A program made the position numbers and the translations under genes. 64,000 bases of DNA from Monomorium pharaonis (Eukaryota > Arthropoda > Insecta > Hymenoptera > Formicidae), in NCBI RefSeq assembly GCF_013373865.1, contig NC_050474.1, positions 16,994,042 to 17,058,041 of the forward strand, written 5' to 3'. Positions 13,104 through 24,056 of this stretch are shown here, piece after piece; the stretch's first letter is position 1; every line of letters begins with the position of its first letter. Below the pieces are notes generated by a model. The model saw only the letters and a list, made by a program, of their open reading frames with translations. It had not been told where the DNA came from and ran no database searches.

Positions 13104-14209
13104 GTGGACCTGAAAAGCCGAACGCGATCAATCTTGTCGCGCGCGAAAGGCCAAAAGATGCTCCCGTCCCCTCGGTGTAGTAGCACGACAGCCCCGGTTT
13201 GCGATTCGACAGGTTCATTGTCGCGCATTTCATAACTGGGACTATACATGGCGGCACGTGACGTGTGACGTATGACACGTCAAAGTTCGCGTCGGGATTA
13301 TCGAATCTCGCGACGATGTGTTGTTGCACGGTGTGTCGGAAAACGTTGTTAAGATAAACGCTGGTTGATCCCGTTTTCGCGGCCTGTACAGAGGACAAAG
13401 GTTTCTCCTTAAAACGCGGTGCTTTGATTTGACGCTGAGAAGGATTAAGGCGCTTGTCTACGACGCCTGAATTCCCCTGTGCACACACATCGGTGGTTCT
13501 CTGTGATTTCGCGTTAAACCCAACTAAGAGCAATAACAAAGCAATCATAAAGTGCATTAAGGAGAACAGTATTATATTATTTCACGGCCGCCGCAACACA
13601 AATCGTGTTTCGTTTCTGTAGGGAGAAATTCGACGAGGTATAAGATTCGTGAAGATACAATTTCGGGATTGAGAGGAACTATTTGGCCGTTGGAGGTCAA
13701 CTCTTATTTTTTATTAAAAATACAGTCGAGATTTTGGTGCAAGTATTTAAGAGAGAGACTGATGGCGAAATTATACTGCGCATTTGCCGAGTGATAATAA
13801 CGTCTTGATGGAGACATTTTAAAAAAACACGAAACAAAGTCTTTTTGTGACGAGAGAGAGATTACCAATCTCGGTAGCAAAGGAGCGACGAGTGAACGAA
13901 GAGGAAAAGGACATCAGTGATAATGTTAAGGAAAAAAGAGAAATTATCTGAAAGACGTCGAGAGGAACGACATATATCTTTTGCGACATAGGTTAAACAA
14001 TCACGATTATTCATAGAGTGGAGAAAGAGAGAGACGTTTGCCGGAACGGAAAGGAGACTCGAGGGAATCGCGGAACGGAATTTCATTACCGTATTAGTCG
14101 GAATAAATACTCGAAGGATTTTCGTAGGTAAGATCGATTACGAGATTCCGATAGTTCGCTCGCTTTCGACATCCATCTTCCGGGGACCCAGACAAGGATA
14201 TATTTCTGC

Positions 14210-14211
<2 letters not shown>

Positions 14212-14264
<53 letters not shown>

Positions 14265-14330
14265 TTCTGTCTGTCTCTCTTCCTAACTTTCGTTCTCTCT
14301 CTCTCTCTCTCTTTCTCTCTCTTCCTTTCT
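14212..14330. repeat. (CT)n compound microsatellite
   Basis: A long CT run (14212-14260) followed by an interrupted CT tract to about 14330. It produces an artefactual Arg/Glu-rich open frame on the minus strand. The other strand of this tract is polypurine, a sequence type often bound by GAGA-type factors. Confidence 0.9.
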
Positions 14331-15154
14331 CTGTCTCCGCTTCTGCTTCCTCTTTCCTGTGGCGCACATCCAGACTCTCCTCGTCTCGAAAAGTTTCAGT
14401 GGCCTCGCGTGATATCGCGAGCATTATGCATGACCCAGCCGTCGAGTACCCGCATGTGACGCCCACGATCGTTTTACGTCGTTCCGAAAGTAACAGCTTT
14501 TTGGCAAACACGAACAATTCTGTCTCACGAGGGACGGTTCGTTTTGTCAAGTCGAGCGAAAGTCCAACGAGAGGGAAGCGCGGTGATCCGTGAGACATTC
14601 GCGAATTCGCAGAATCCTTCCGTACGACAGACGTCAGAGTGAAAATACATCAGAAAGACGACTCCGTGGGGACAATTCAATGTCCGCCGCTCGGAAGCTC
14701 GTCGCCCGTATCTTCGAAATATCGAGACCACTTAACGAGCACTTCCGAGAACGGCAATTAACGATGACAGACATAGAAGCGTACATCGCGCTACGTCTCA
14801 GACGCGATCAACAATTCCGGCGACGGCCAGGTCGGATAATCCTATCGGCGGATATTCGCGCCGTGAGGGAATAGTCTCTCGCGGGAGAAGAGGCGATACG
14901 ATCGGTTATCCATCCTCCAGCTTCTCTCGAATCAACGACGAAGACTCTAAGACGCGACAGTAGACGGGCGAAATGAATCCCATCATTTGTCCCAAGACGA
15001 ATTCCACAAAGTGATCCATAAAGGAACGGACGTGCCGCGAAGATTGGACTATTGAACCTTCGGTAGTGAGTTCAGCAACGCGACATCCCGCAGGACGAAT
15101 CACGTTATCGTGTGAACGCGGATTTATGGTGATTAATTGGTGATTTCGGGGACC

Positions 15155-15256
15155 ATGGACAAGCCGCGCGATCGGACGATCGTCCGGCAGACAGGGAGCC
15201 GTTCATCGACCGTAACCGGAAAGCTGGCGCCGGGATGCTGCACGCGGTTATGCTAG
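15155..15256 (+). other. Upstream ORF overlapping the putative KCNQ start
   Basis: An ATG in a strong context (GACCATGG) opens a 33-codon frame that closes at a TAG at 15254-15256. This is 22 bases past the first ATG (15235) of the long coding frame, which is in a different phase. If the transcript includes both, scanning ribosomes would meet this ATG first and the uORF would limit channel translation. The peptide is basic and resembles nothing I know. A sequencing frameshift joining the two frames is an alternative. Confidence 0.4.
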
Positions 15257-15577
15257 GTAGTGGTCCAGGACGGGGGAGACGCGAGTGGTATCCAGGATTT
15301 TATCTCCAACGTCGTCGTCTTGGCTGTAGGATGAATCGCGGCGAGCAGGAGATTCTCTTCCGGCAGAGCCGGCAGATCACGCAGATCGTACCTTCCCGCG
15401 AGGACCTCGTTTTGAGCGTCCTCAAGTCACCGATTAATCAGCAGCAGCAGCAACAGCAGCAACAACAACAACAACAACAGCAACGACAGCAGCTGTGCCG
15501 ACATCCGTATCAGTCGCACACCCATGGTCACTTTAACTGCCAAGGTCATCCGCATAATAAGAAGTGCAGTCATTCAG
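15235..15577 (+). CDS. KCNQ: Putative first coding exon of KCNQ: polyQ and Cys/His-rich N-terminus
   Basis: Open frame of 114 codons plus one base. It has a Gly/Arg-rich beginning, a helical stretch (about residues 38-65), a run of 15 glutamines (15439-15483), and a tail with 3 Cys and 7 His in about 27 residues. The frame continues beyond 15577, but CATTCAG|GTATAC makes a good donor, and its phase (one base left over) matches the acceptor at 23470. A codon-biased, CpG-rich body before an AT-rich intron supports an exon. 15235 is the first ATG in this frame after an upstream stop. The link to the channel exon is inferred from phase and position. Polyglutamine is common in insect N-termini and says little about function. 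It could instead be a separate isoform or untranslated. Confidence 0.45.
15439..15483 (+). repeat. Mixed CAG/CAA polyglutamine tract
   Basis: Fifteen consecutive CAG or CAA codons, followed by CGA and two more CAG. The codon mixture stabilises the tract compared with a pure CAG run. It is likely to be polymorphic in length. Confidence 0.9.
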
Positions 15578-15856
15578 GTATACAAGATGTTGAAGGAGTC
15601 GTTCTCATAATCCCGGCCGTGCTATTCGTGTTTATTGTATATGTATGTTATCGCCCGACCCCTAAGTAATCTCTTTATACGAACGAGCGTGACGTGGATA
15701 ACCGTTGTACTGGGTCACGTTGCATTTGTTGCACGTCATGGCATATTTATATCGCGATTTGTCGATCGTGTTGTCAACGCGGTTTAGCGTGTCGACCGTC
15801 CTTACCGCATAAAAAGATTACAGCAATACTGCGTTAGATATTTCGTTAGATTACAA

Positions 15857-16516
15857 CACTGAAAAAAATGTTGCGAGATGTTGGCGCAACTTTGTTGAAG
15901 CAACGGTAAAATGTCCGTCTTCAAAAATATTGCAATATAATATTGTAGAAATGTTACCCTACAATGACCCGATAATGCGCTTGCAAAGACATTAGCGCGT
16001 TTCTTGGTCATCTTATCTTCGTTTTAAGTGAATAATGAACGCGATAAAGATAGAATGAAAAGCATGCTAACATCTTTATAATGTTGAGTTCTGAGTAAGC
16101 CGATATTTCTAATAACATTTTAGGTATTACCATTGTATTAACACCTTTTGGCACTTCTAGGAATGTCGTTACGTAGACTGGTAACTTGAATCAAGTTACT
16201 AGTCTACGTAAAAGAATTTAAAACTTTACTGTTAAAATACTGCTCATTTACTTTTATCTTCGAACACAACTTCGGGAACTCATCACTTATTTCATAAGAA
16301 TGTGAAAAGTCTTACTATACTGTTTTTCATTCTACTCTGTGGTTTTCTAACGACGAGAAGTAGAAGTAGATGCAGGTACGAAAAAGGACATTATTTTTTA
16401 CAATATTTTTAAAACGTTTTTGCAACATTGCTGAAGCAATAATGCAAATAGCAGTTTTTGCAATGTCTCTGCAACATTGCACCGTAATATTGCTGCAAAC
16501 TTTTGTGCTGTATGGG
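15857..16516. mobile_element. MITE-like element of the GTGCTGTATGGG / TTGCAACATTGC family
   Basis: It begins CACTGAAAAAAATGTTGC and ends TTGCTGCAAACTTTTGTGCTGTATGGG. Inside are several TTGCAACATTGC-type palindromes. The right end matches the 12-bp terminus of 46431-47519 at 11 of 12 positions. It starts only about 280 bp downstream of the putative exon donor. Confidence 0.5.
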
Positions 16517-17163
16517 CGTGATTAACTAAGGCTCTCTCTTTCTCTCTGTTTATTTCGGCTCTCTTTCTGTGTTAAATTTCAGTCAATTCGGCGAATCCAG
16601 AAGAAAATGAAGCATCGATTAAAATATGTTTTGAGTTAGAGTAGAATACAGTATAATTTACAAAATTATGTAAATGGAAAACGAATTGGAGTTGTGTATA
16701 TCTTTTTCGTTCGTGCTGTTTCGGCTGAGAAAATCGAAAGTGTTTTGTCTTAAATTGTTGTCGTTTATAAGATCAGTTTGAGGGTCGCATAAAGTGGTAT
16801 TAATTGAAAATTAAATTTCTTTCAGAGGCTTTCTGCCAAAGAGAACACGCATGCGTTTCGCGGTATTATATAATTTACATGTTCTTTTCAATTACTGAAA
16901 ACGTTGCATGCAGCGACGCGAACGGAAGGGAACGTTTGTTGCATTTTTCATATATTTTGCCTTTCATGCATAATGTGAAAGAAACTAAAGCGAATAAAGC
17001 GACGGTGACGATGCATGCAACATGTATACATATATTTTTGCGCGTGACGAACGAATATTAGATATATTCCTTTCGGCCGGAAGCGAGAGTTCGCATAGCT
17101 CGTGAATCCGCGCTTAACAGAGTGGCAGAATTGCGAAGCCCAACTTCTGTTCGGCCAGAAAGA

Positions 17164-17260
17164 GCGAAAAAAAGAGAGAGAAAGGGAGAGAGAGAGAGAA
17201 AGTGTTTATGTGTATGTGTGTGTGTGTGTGAGAAAGAGATAGAAAGAGAGAAAAGTGTCT
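17164..17260. repeat. Compound (GA)n/(TG)n microsatellite
   Basis: Interrupted GA-rich tract containing a short TG run (17209-17230). No coding meaning on either strand. Confidence 0.85.
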
Positions 17261-20200
17261 CTTCGCTCGATACTCGAGGCTCGATCCGCGACGGATCCGT
17301 TCATGTAACAAGAGTTTTAATGTCTCGTCGTCTGAGAGAAAGAGACGGAGGGGGGGAGGGCCTTTTATAAATAGAACTCTGCGGACAATTCATGCACGTT
17401 AATGTAACAAACACTAGAAACGCGCGAGTCGTGGATTTGTGGATTCTATTGTTCCGCCTTCCCGATAATTCCGCTCTCCTGCGTCCTGTCGCACGCAGGA
17501 CATATGCTGTAACGCCCATCGCCGTAGCTTTACATGTTAATATTCTGCGTGTGATCATCATTCGCAACTGTTGAACCTTTAACGATTTTATACGGGAACT
17601 CAAAATAGAAAATCGAAGATATTTTGATGGTTGAACATCTCATAGAAATGAACTCGCGATTGGCTTCTTTTGGACGAGCAATTAAACGTGACTTTTTTTA
17701 TTTATAGAAATAATTAATTATATAAATATTTTCTTAATGCAAAAACGGTGTATTGAAATGCTTTAATATTCACCGATTAAAATATATGCGCCATTGACCT
17801 TTGTGCAGAGGCTGCTTATGCAATCGCTTTATGCAGTATGACAAATTGTGAGAAAAGTGCACATGTGTAACATTGATTGATGTTTCGTTACTCCATCTTA
17901 TAGACATCATCGTTAATCGCGCATTCTCTTCAACATTAAATGCATCTCTTCTATTTTTCGTGAAAGACGTGGCTGAATGCCTTTTTGTGTCCCTTTTCAG
18001 GACGAACCACTCGGTTTTTCAATCTTCCCACTTGCCGTTGGGGATTAAAAAAACTTTTGCGGCGAGTCATTCATTTAAAAAAAAAAAGCTAAGTGAAAAA
18101 CTGGGAATTGCTGGTAAACGCGCTTGCAATTCCATTTCTTAGAAGGAGCGCAGTTTTTTTGCAATCGTTAAGTATTAAAGTTGAAAACTACAAATAGCCT
18201 TGCAATAAGATTATTATCTCTCTCTCTTTTTTCTAGAATACTATAAAATTCATTTAATGAAAAGAAACAACCATTTTAATTACATGTATGTACAAACGTA
18301 TATAGATATGATGTATGATTATTAATTCTATATCATTGGTTGTGAGACAATTATTGAAAATAATTTACTACATATAGTTTAAAAAATTTTTAAAGAAAAT
18401 AAAGATAAAAAAGAATTACAATTAGTATACATATTTTTTAAAAATAAAGGAACGAATTAATTAAAGGAACAAATAAACAAAACTAAAATATGTAAATTAT
18501 TTATGAGCTTTCATAATTTAATTTATAATTTTTTCGTAGTACAATGGATCCAGTATTTCATTACGAAAATCTTATTAGCCTTAATGTACCAGAATTAATG
18601 TAACAGAATTTTTATGAGATCTGGAAGTTGTAACAGTATGTATGCTCAATTTTTAATGAAATAAAACTCTTTTTAGTACATAACATACTCGTAGCACAGT
18701 GAAGAGAATATAATCCTTAACATTCTTTAAGCTATTTTTGTGATGAGAGATAAAATAAAATAAAAATTGAATGAAAATTGTCTTAATGTGTGAGCACAGA
18801 ATAAAAAAAGATTTAACTTTAACCCAAGTTTCGTTCAAAGTATCACTGTTAACACATCGTTTTCTGAAATGTTTTATTCAAAGGTACGCATTTAATAACA
18901 GATGTTATTATCGATTCTATTTCGTAAATAAGCTTGTCGATTACAGGCAGGTTTTCGTGCGCGTATTATATGGCGGAATATTATTCTGCGGTTCCTCCAG
19001 TGGTTAGAATTGCAAATGCTTCAGTCTGGCCGTGTCAAATATTTGAATAATCTCCGCACGATGACTGATCTATCTGTTTACCGTCGAAGACTCAGCCAAG
19101 GTTCATCAATGATTGAATCCTCTCATTGGCGACCATCTCGAAAATGTAAAATCGCGAAATCGAATTGTCCTCGCAATTGCGAAACACAATGCGGTATGTT
19201 GCATATAACAGTTAAAGTTGACTCTCTGTTACACATGGAAAAATTTCCATTTTTCTGCTAAGAAAACGATTATTCAATTAACATTTTTTTAGTGAATTAA
19301 ATTATCTTTAATATATATACATATATATATAATAACTATTTTTTGCTTGATAATAATTTTAAAATAGATTCATTATAAATTTTAGAAAAACTTATTAAGT
19401 ACTCAAAATACGATTTATACTCTTTTGAAGAATATCATAAAATTTGCTTGAAGAAAAGTTTAAATAATGAGCATAATCGAATTTTTATTTTAACTTAGTG
19501 TTCTTGATTAAAATATAAAATTACTAAGATTTATAATATATTTTGAATTAATTTAAGGCTTATAATTAACAGATGATAGATTTATTATAGATTTATCTAA
19601 TCAAATATGTGTATGAGCTTATAAAATATTTCAAGTGATTAATATCTAAGTTCAAGTAATTTACAATATGTATTTTTTTATGTACAAGTACAGAAAAATT
19701 TTAAGTAAATATTAGAGGAAAAGATAATAAGATAAATAAAGATAGACAGATAGTGCGAGTAGTAAGTGGCGCTTCTCATTTAATTTTGTTACAATAACTT
19801 TGTTAATAATAAATTAATATTTTAAGTTGAAAACTTAATGAATATATTCATCTATGTGTTGTTCAATCGATTCAAATCAAACTCAGATCAAAGTTATGAA
19901 AGAAATATATTTATTACTTAAGATGTTATCTGTAAAAATATGAGGATACTGCATAATTTGAAAAGAAACAGGTTATAATGTAGCTTGCACAAAAATAATT
20001 TTGTTTAAAAAACGGTTTTTATTATATATTTATTTAAAATAAGAAGAAAATTATCTAGAATATTTGCAAATGTACGTAGAGTTTTGTAATGACTGGTTAA
20101 AAAGTTAAAAGTTAGTTAATACTGTTAAAAAGTTAATAACTTTAAACTTTTTTTAACTTTTTTTTAACGCTGTACCAGGACGTGGCATGTATTCGAAAGC

Positions 20201-20504
20201 CCTTTCTATTGAAAGCAACTTTTAACTTAGTTAGTTTTAAATTAATTAAGTTTTAATTTTAGCTAATTATTTTTAAAACATAAACTTTAATTTTTTAATT
20301 TTTTTCCAAGTGTTAAAACTTTACTTTAAAAAATTATGAAAGAATAAATGGTAATTATTTAAATTCAGAAACACCACACCAATGACTTTAATCTTGACAT
20401 ATGTTATTAGATAAAGATACTGATTAACTTTTCCTTATAAACTAACAGATGGTCTCATACAGTTTTCGAAATACTTATATAAAAGAGTTATACTTAACCA
20501 CGTC

Positions 20505-20880
20505 TGGAACAGAACATTATTGACGTAGTCGTAAGCAGGGGAGAAGAGAGGAGAGAGATAGATCTTGCTTCATATGGAAAATCAAAAACTCATATGGAAC
20601 AGAATTATTGGTGAATTTTTGGGCCGTAAGTACCGAGGGTGGAGGAAGAAGGATGAGGGTGGTTCTCGCGTAAAAAGTTGAAAACTCAAGAGGAACGGAA
20701 CAAGTATTGATTAGTTTTGGGCCATAAGTACCGGGGAGTGGGAATAGATTTTGTTTCACGTGGAAAGTCGAAAACCCATGTAGAACAAAACAATTATTGA
20801 CGTCATTTTGGGTTATAAGTACTGTGGGATTGGAGAGAATCTTGTTTCACGTGGAAAGTTGAAAATCTATGTTAAATGAG
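20505..20880. repeat. Diverged tandem repeat, four units of 91-98 bp
   Basis: Anchor words recur in order: GGAACAGAAC or AGAACAAAAC, ATTATTG, TTTTGGG, then TAAGTAC and TGG.AAGT.GAAAAC. The GTAAG/TAAG anchors fall at about 20531, 20626, 20724 and 20815, giving a period of 91-98 bp. Units 3 and 4 contain the palindrome CACGTG (20757-20762 and 20848-20853); unit 1 has CATATG at that position. No coding function is evident. Confidence 0.75.
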
Positions 20881-22054
20881 AAAACAATTATAGACATAGG
20901 CCAATTTTAGTTCGTTAACAATGATAACTGACTAAAATTTTTTGTAAGTAACTCAAAATCATGACTTTGGTAACATATGTCACGCTTAAAATTATAAAAA
21001 GTGTACGTTAATTTAACTAAAAATAAATATTTTTAAACTTTATGTAATTTTATCTCAAAAACTATACATGATTGCCAATTAATTTATAATCAAAGAAAAG
21101 TTGATCAGTATTTTTATTTGTATAACATATATCGAAATCAAAATCAAATATTGGCGCGTTCTCTGATCTGAATAATTATTAAATAAATATATTTTTATAT
21201 GAAAAACAGTATTTTGTTATTTTATGTAAACTTAATTTATTTTTAATAAAATATTGTCTTTATTTAATAATCCATACTATAATTATTTTGAGTAATGTAA
21301 CTTTAAAAAAATACGACTTCTATTTATATGAATGCCTTTTAAAATTATTACGTTTAATTAAATGAGGTTAATTCAATCTTAATGTAAGTTTTAATTAACA
21401 TATAATAGTACTCAAGTGCCACATGCTGATAAGCTATAAATATGTTATAGTCTAAGTTACAATAGGGGACACATATTTATTTGTACGTATTCGTATCAGT
21501 TGTTAAGGAAGTGATACATCCTCTTGAAAAAATCGGTTTTTATATTTTTGAACAAATATTGGCGAACCAATAAAAGATATGAAAAAATTTTCAATAAAAG
21601 TTTTATGATTTTTAATGTACTTTACAACAGTGCACTCAGGTTTTTAAAAATGTGATATTTTTCGAAATCCTTTTTCTTAACCCAATTTTTCGAAATTTTA
21701 AAATTTGCTTTGTAGCAAAAATTAAGGCACATTTAACAATAAATTCGATCATATATGATAAAATTGCATTTTGAAAAGGCATTTTTTAAAAATAAGCTAA
21801 AAATATCTTCATGTATGTTTGCTTTGTACACGCCCTATACGTATCCGACTTATGACATTTATTATTCATGTCGACAACTTTTTTTTCGCAATCTTCCAAG
21901 GACAACAATGTAAATTAGTACAAGGGGAATTATTTTTAATTAACAGAATAAGTTAAATTCTCGTTCTTTAATAGACGCAGGAATATTCAACGCGTGGAGA
22001 GAAAAGATACTATTTGAAAAAAAATTAAGTAATTGTTTAGAATCGTGGCTTTTC

Positions 22055-22885
22055 TCAATTTTGAAGTTTTTCAAAACTTTGATACGCTCCACGGGGTGCA
22101 GTGAATTTTTCTCGTAAATTTTATAAAAATTATCGTAAAATATGAACTTTTCCCTATAAATTGAAAAAAAATTGATGATTGTACGATTTTTTTGGCGGAG
22201 TTTTAAGATTAAAAAAAAAGGTTATTTTGACTTTTATCGCTTGTTACTCGTGAACAGATCAACGTATAGCGCTCAGCAAAAAAGCATTGGAAAGCTGAAA
22301 GTTTGCACTTTCAAATGCTATTATTAATTTTTTCAGAGATTTATTTTTTCTAACAACAAATTGCGTTCCAAGATTACGTAAAAAATCATATTTTACGGTT
22401 TTTATTTAGTTCAATGTACTGTCATGAAGAAAGATCCAATCACATCGCTAAAGCAAAGTTTTATAGTACAATTACTCCCCAGTAATAAACACTAACGTTC
22501 TTTGATCAATTACTGCTTGTAAACGTTCTCATATATTTATGCACCTCTCAATAATTTCCTGCGGAATTTTGTGCCAAATTTGCCTAAGCGCTTTTCCCAA
22601 TTTATCAATTAATATTTAATAGTGCAAATTTTCAATTTTTTATTGTTTTTTTGCGGAGCGTTGTACGTTGATCTATTCACGAGTAATAAGCGATAAAAAT
22701 TAAAATAATCTTTTTTTTTTTAATTTTAATAACTCCGCCAAAAAAATCGTACAAACTTCAATTTTTTTTAATTTGTAGGGAAAAGTACATATTTTACGAT
22801 AATTTTTATAAAGTTTACGAGAAAAATTCACTGCATCCCGTGGAGCGCGTTAAAGTATGAAAATTTTCAAAGACAAAATACATTC
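22055..22885. mobile_element. Foldback Tc1/mariner-type element with ~210-bp inverted termini
   Basis: Two long inverted arms (about 22055-22285 and 22655-22885) share CGCTCCACGGG, GAATTTTTCTCGTAAA, TACGATTTTTTTGGCGGAG and TACTCGTGAACAGATCAACGT with few mismatches. The roughly 370 bp centre contains a piece of Tc1-like transposase (next entry). Known family behaviour: Tc1/mariner elements can carry long terminal inverted repeats. The copy is internally deleted and inactive. Confidence 0.7.
22480..22608 (-). pseudogene. Tc1-like transposase C-terminal fragment
   Basis: On the minus strand the translation reads GKALRQIWHKIPQEIIERCI, then a TGA, then ERLQAVID in the same frame. This pattern, (Q/D)IW..IP.E.I..L....RL.AVI, is the characteristic C-terminal end of Tc1-family DDE transposases. 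The catalytic DDE part is absent, a stop interrupts the fragment, and it sits between the inverted arms of the foldback element, so it is a relic of that element's own transposase. No other gene is implied. Confidence 0.75.
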
Positions 22886-23470
22886 TTACTTTTGAAGAGA
22901 TGCCGAAAAGGGAAAAGGAGAGGATCAAAATCTGACAAACGCTCTTTAAAGTAGAGGCTTCAAGCTTCAAAATGAAAAAAAAGAACTTTCCAATACGATA
23001 AGTTTTCGCGAAGTTACGATTATTTGAAGTTGAGTGAAATTTTGGTAAAAATTTTTGTTGCGTTAATTTTGTTGCTCAGTGTATTTTGAATAAATTTGAC
23101 GCTTATGACAAATTTGTGATAGATTTGCGGATATATGAACTTATTAAATATTTGAAATAAGCCATATTTATTTAATGATTTACTCAAGTAATTTACAGTA
23201 GGTATTTTTCTGTATGTATATTTTAAGTATTTGTTTCAAGTAAATAACGAATAAAAGTACAATGATGATACTTTAAGGCCATTATCAAGAAAATTCTCTT
23301 TCTTGGTTCCATGATACTTTTTTGCGTGTACGCATGAGAATTTAGTGGAGGGATGATTTTGAACGAGAAACGAAAGTATGTTTTATATCGCGTTACTCTT
23401 ACGAGCCTCGAGGATCGAGCGGCGACGCGGCAGAATCGCGATTTCGCGGCGCAATCTCTTGTCCCCCAAG

Positions 23471-24056
23471 TCTGGCCTCCCCACTGTCAATCCTGGAAAT
23501 GTCCAGGTGACACCGAGAGTCTTCCACGAAGCAAGGACCAATGCTCTAGGCACGCGGAAAAGCGGTGCGGCGCCGCCTACGCCGCCCTCCGGGGCAGCGA
23601 GGACGAGCTCGCAGCCGAGCAGGGCCTCGAGGCGGAGGACACCGCGTTGAAGACGCCTGGCAGCGAGACCGAGGACACCGAGGACAACGGCGCGAACGCG
23701 GGGGAGCCGCCGTCGCCCGCGCGCCGCTTCACCTTCCTACGTCGCTTCCGCTCGCCGCGCTTCGGCGAGGCGCACCACAAGCGGGTGCCGACTCCCATGA
23801 AGCGGAAGTACCGGCGCAAAAAGAGCAAGGAGGACATCATTAACAATGACGTGGCCGGCGGCGAGGAGGAGGAGCCCCCGAGTCCCGATCAGACCGCCAT
23901 TCCCGATCCTTACTACCCGATCTACCTACCGATCGATCAGGCCTTCAAGGCCAAGTACGTGTTCCATCACAAGCGGGGCAAGACCTTCCAGGAGCGCCTC
24001 TACGTGTTCCTCGAGCATCCCGGCGGCTGGCTGTGCTTTGTCTACCATTTCGCTGT
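23471..24056 (+). CDS. KCNQ: KCNQ exon: cytoplasmic N-terminus up to the start of S1
   Basis: GC-rich exon (strikingly so between 23560 and 24050). It encodes an acidic stretch (Glu/Asp-rich, about 23600-23720), a Ser/Pro/Arg-rich segment with FLRRFRSPRFG, a basic cluster (KRKYRRKKSKEDI) and an acidic EEEEPPSP patch. It ends with the pre-S1 and early S1 sequence RLYVFLEHPGGWLCFVYHFAV, matching the KCNQ1 block ahead of S1. The donor is CGCTGT|GTGAGT at 24057, splitting a Val codon (GT|G). The frame is open back to 23353 (ATG), so an alternative start there is possible. I place the exon start at 23471 because the acceptor TCTCTTGTCCCCCAAG is good and in phase with 15577; GTCCAG at 23506 is a second in-phase candidate. 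The 3' part is certain, the 5' boundary is not. Confidence 0.85.

Larger units (their letters stand above)
11500..15234 (+). promoter_or_regulatory. KCNQ: GC/CpG-rich putative promoter and 5' UTR of KCNQ
   Basis: Composition changes sharply at about 11500 from AT-rich DNA to a 3.7 kb block rich in CpG and purine tracts, which continues into the first likely coding exon. Open frames here are arginine- or serine-rich translations of CG-rich or GA/CT-repeat DNA and show no domains, as expected of leader or promoter DNA. A tandem TCAGTCAGT (11944-11952) resembles the arthropod initiator. Possible donors at 12324 (CCG|GTGAGT) and 12788 (CAA|GTAAGT) would allow spliced leader exons. Promoter position and leader structure are inference. 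Confidence 0.4.
15578..23470 (+). other. Putative first coding intron of KCNQ
   Basis: About 7.9 kb of mostly AT-rich non-coding DNA between the GTATAC donor and the TCTCTTGTCCCCCAAG acceptor. It starts with GC-richer DNA to about 17550, including a GA/TG microsatellite cluster (17164-17260). Beyond that it holds repeats listed separately. I see no coding exon; open frames such as 17873-18142 and 19010-19261 show no recognisable domain. Confidence 0.45.

Noticed and set aside
13021..13557. Minus-strand 178-codon open frame beginning with a hydrophobic, signal-peptide-like stretch
   Set aside because: The second half translates the GA/CT microsatellite into Ser/Leu repeats, no domain is recognisable, and it lies in the CpG-rich leader region where long chance frames are expected.
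14086..14598. Minus-strand 170-codon open frame with long Arg/Glu repeats
   Set aside because: The repeats are the translation of the CT microsatellite; the remainder has no similarity I recognise.
14590..14874. Plus-strand 94-codon basic open frame just upstream of the putative first exon
   Set aside because: Arg-rich composition follows from CpG-rich DNA, there is no known domain and no supporting splice context; it could at most be another uORF.
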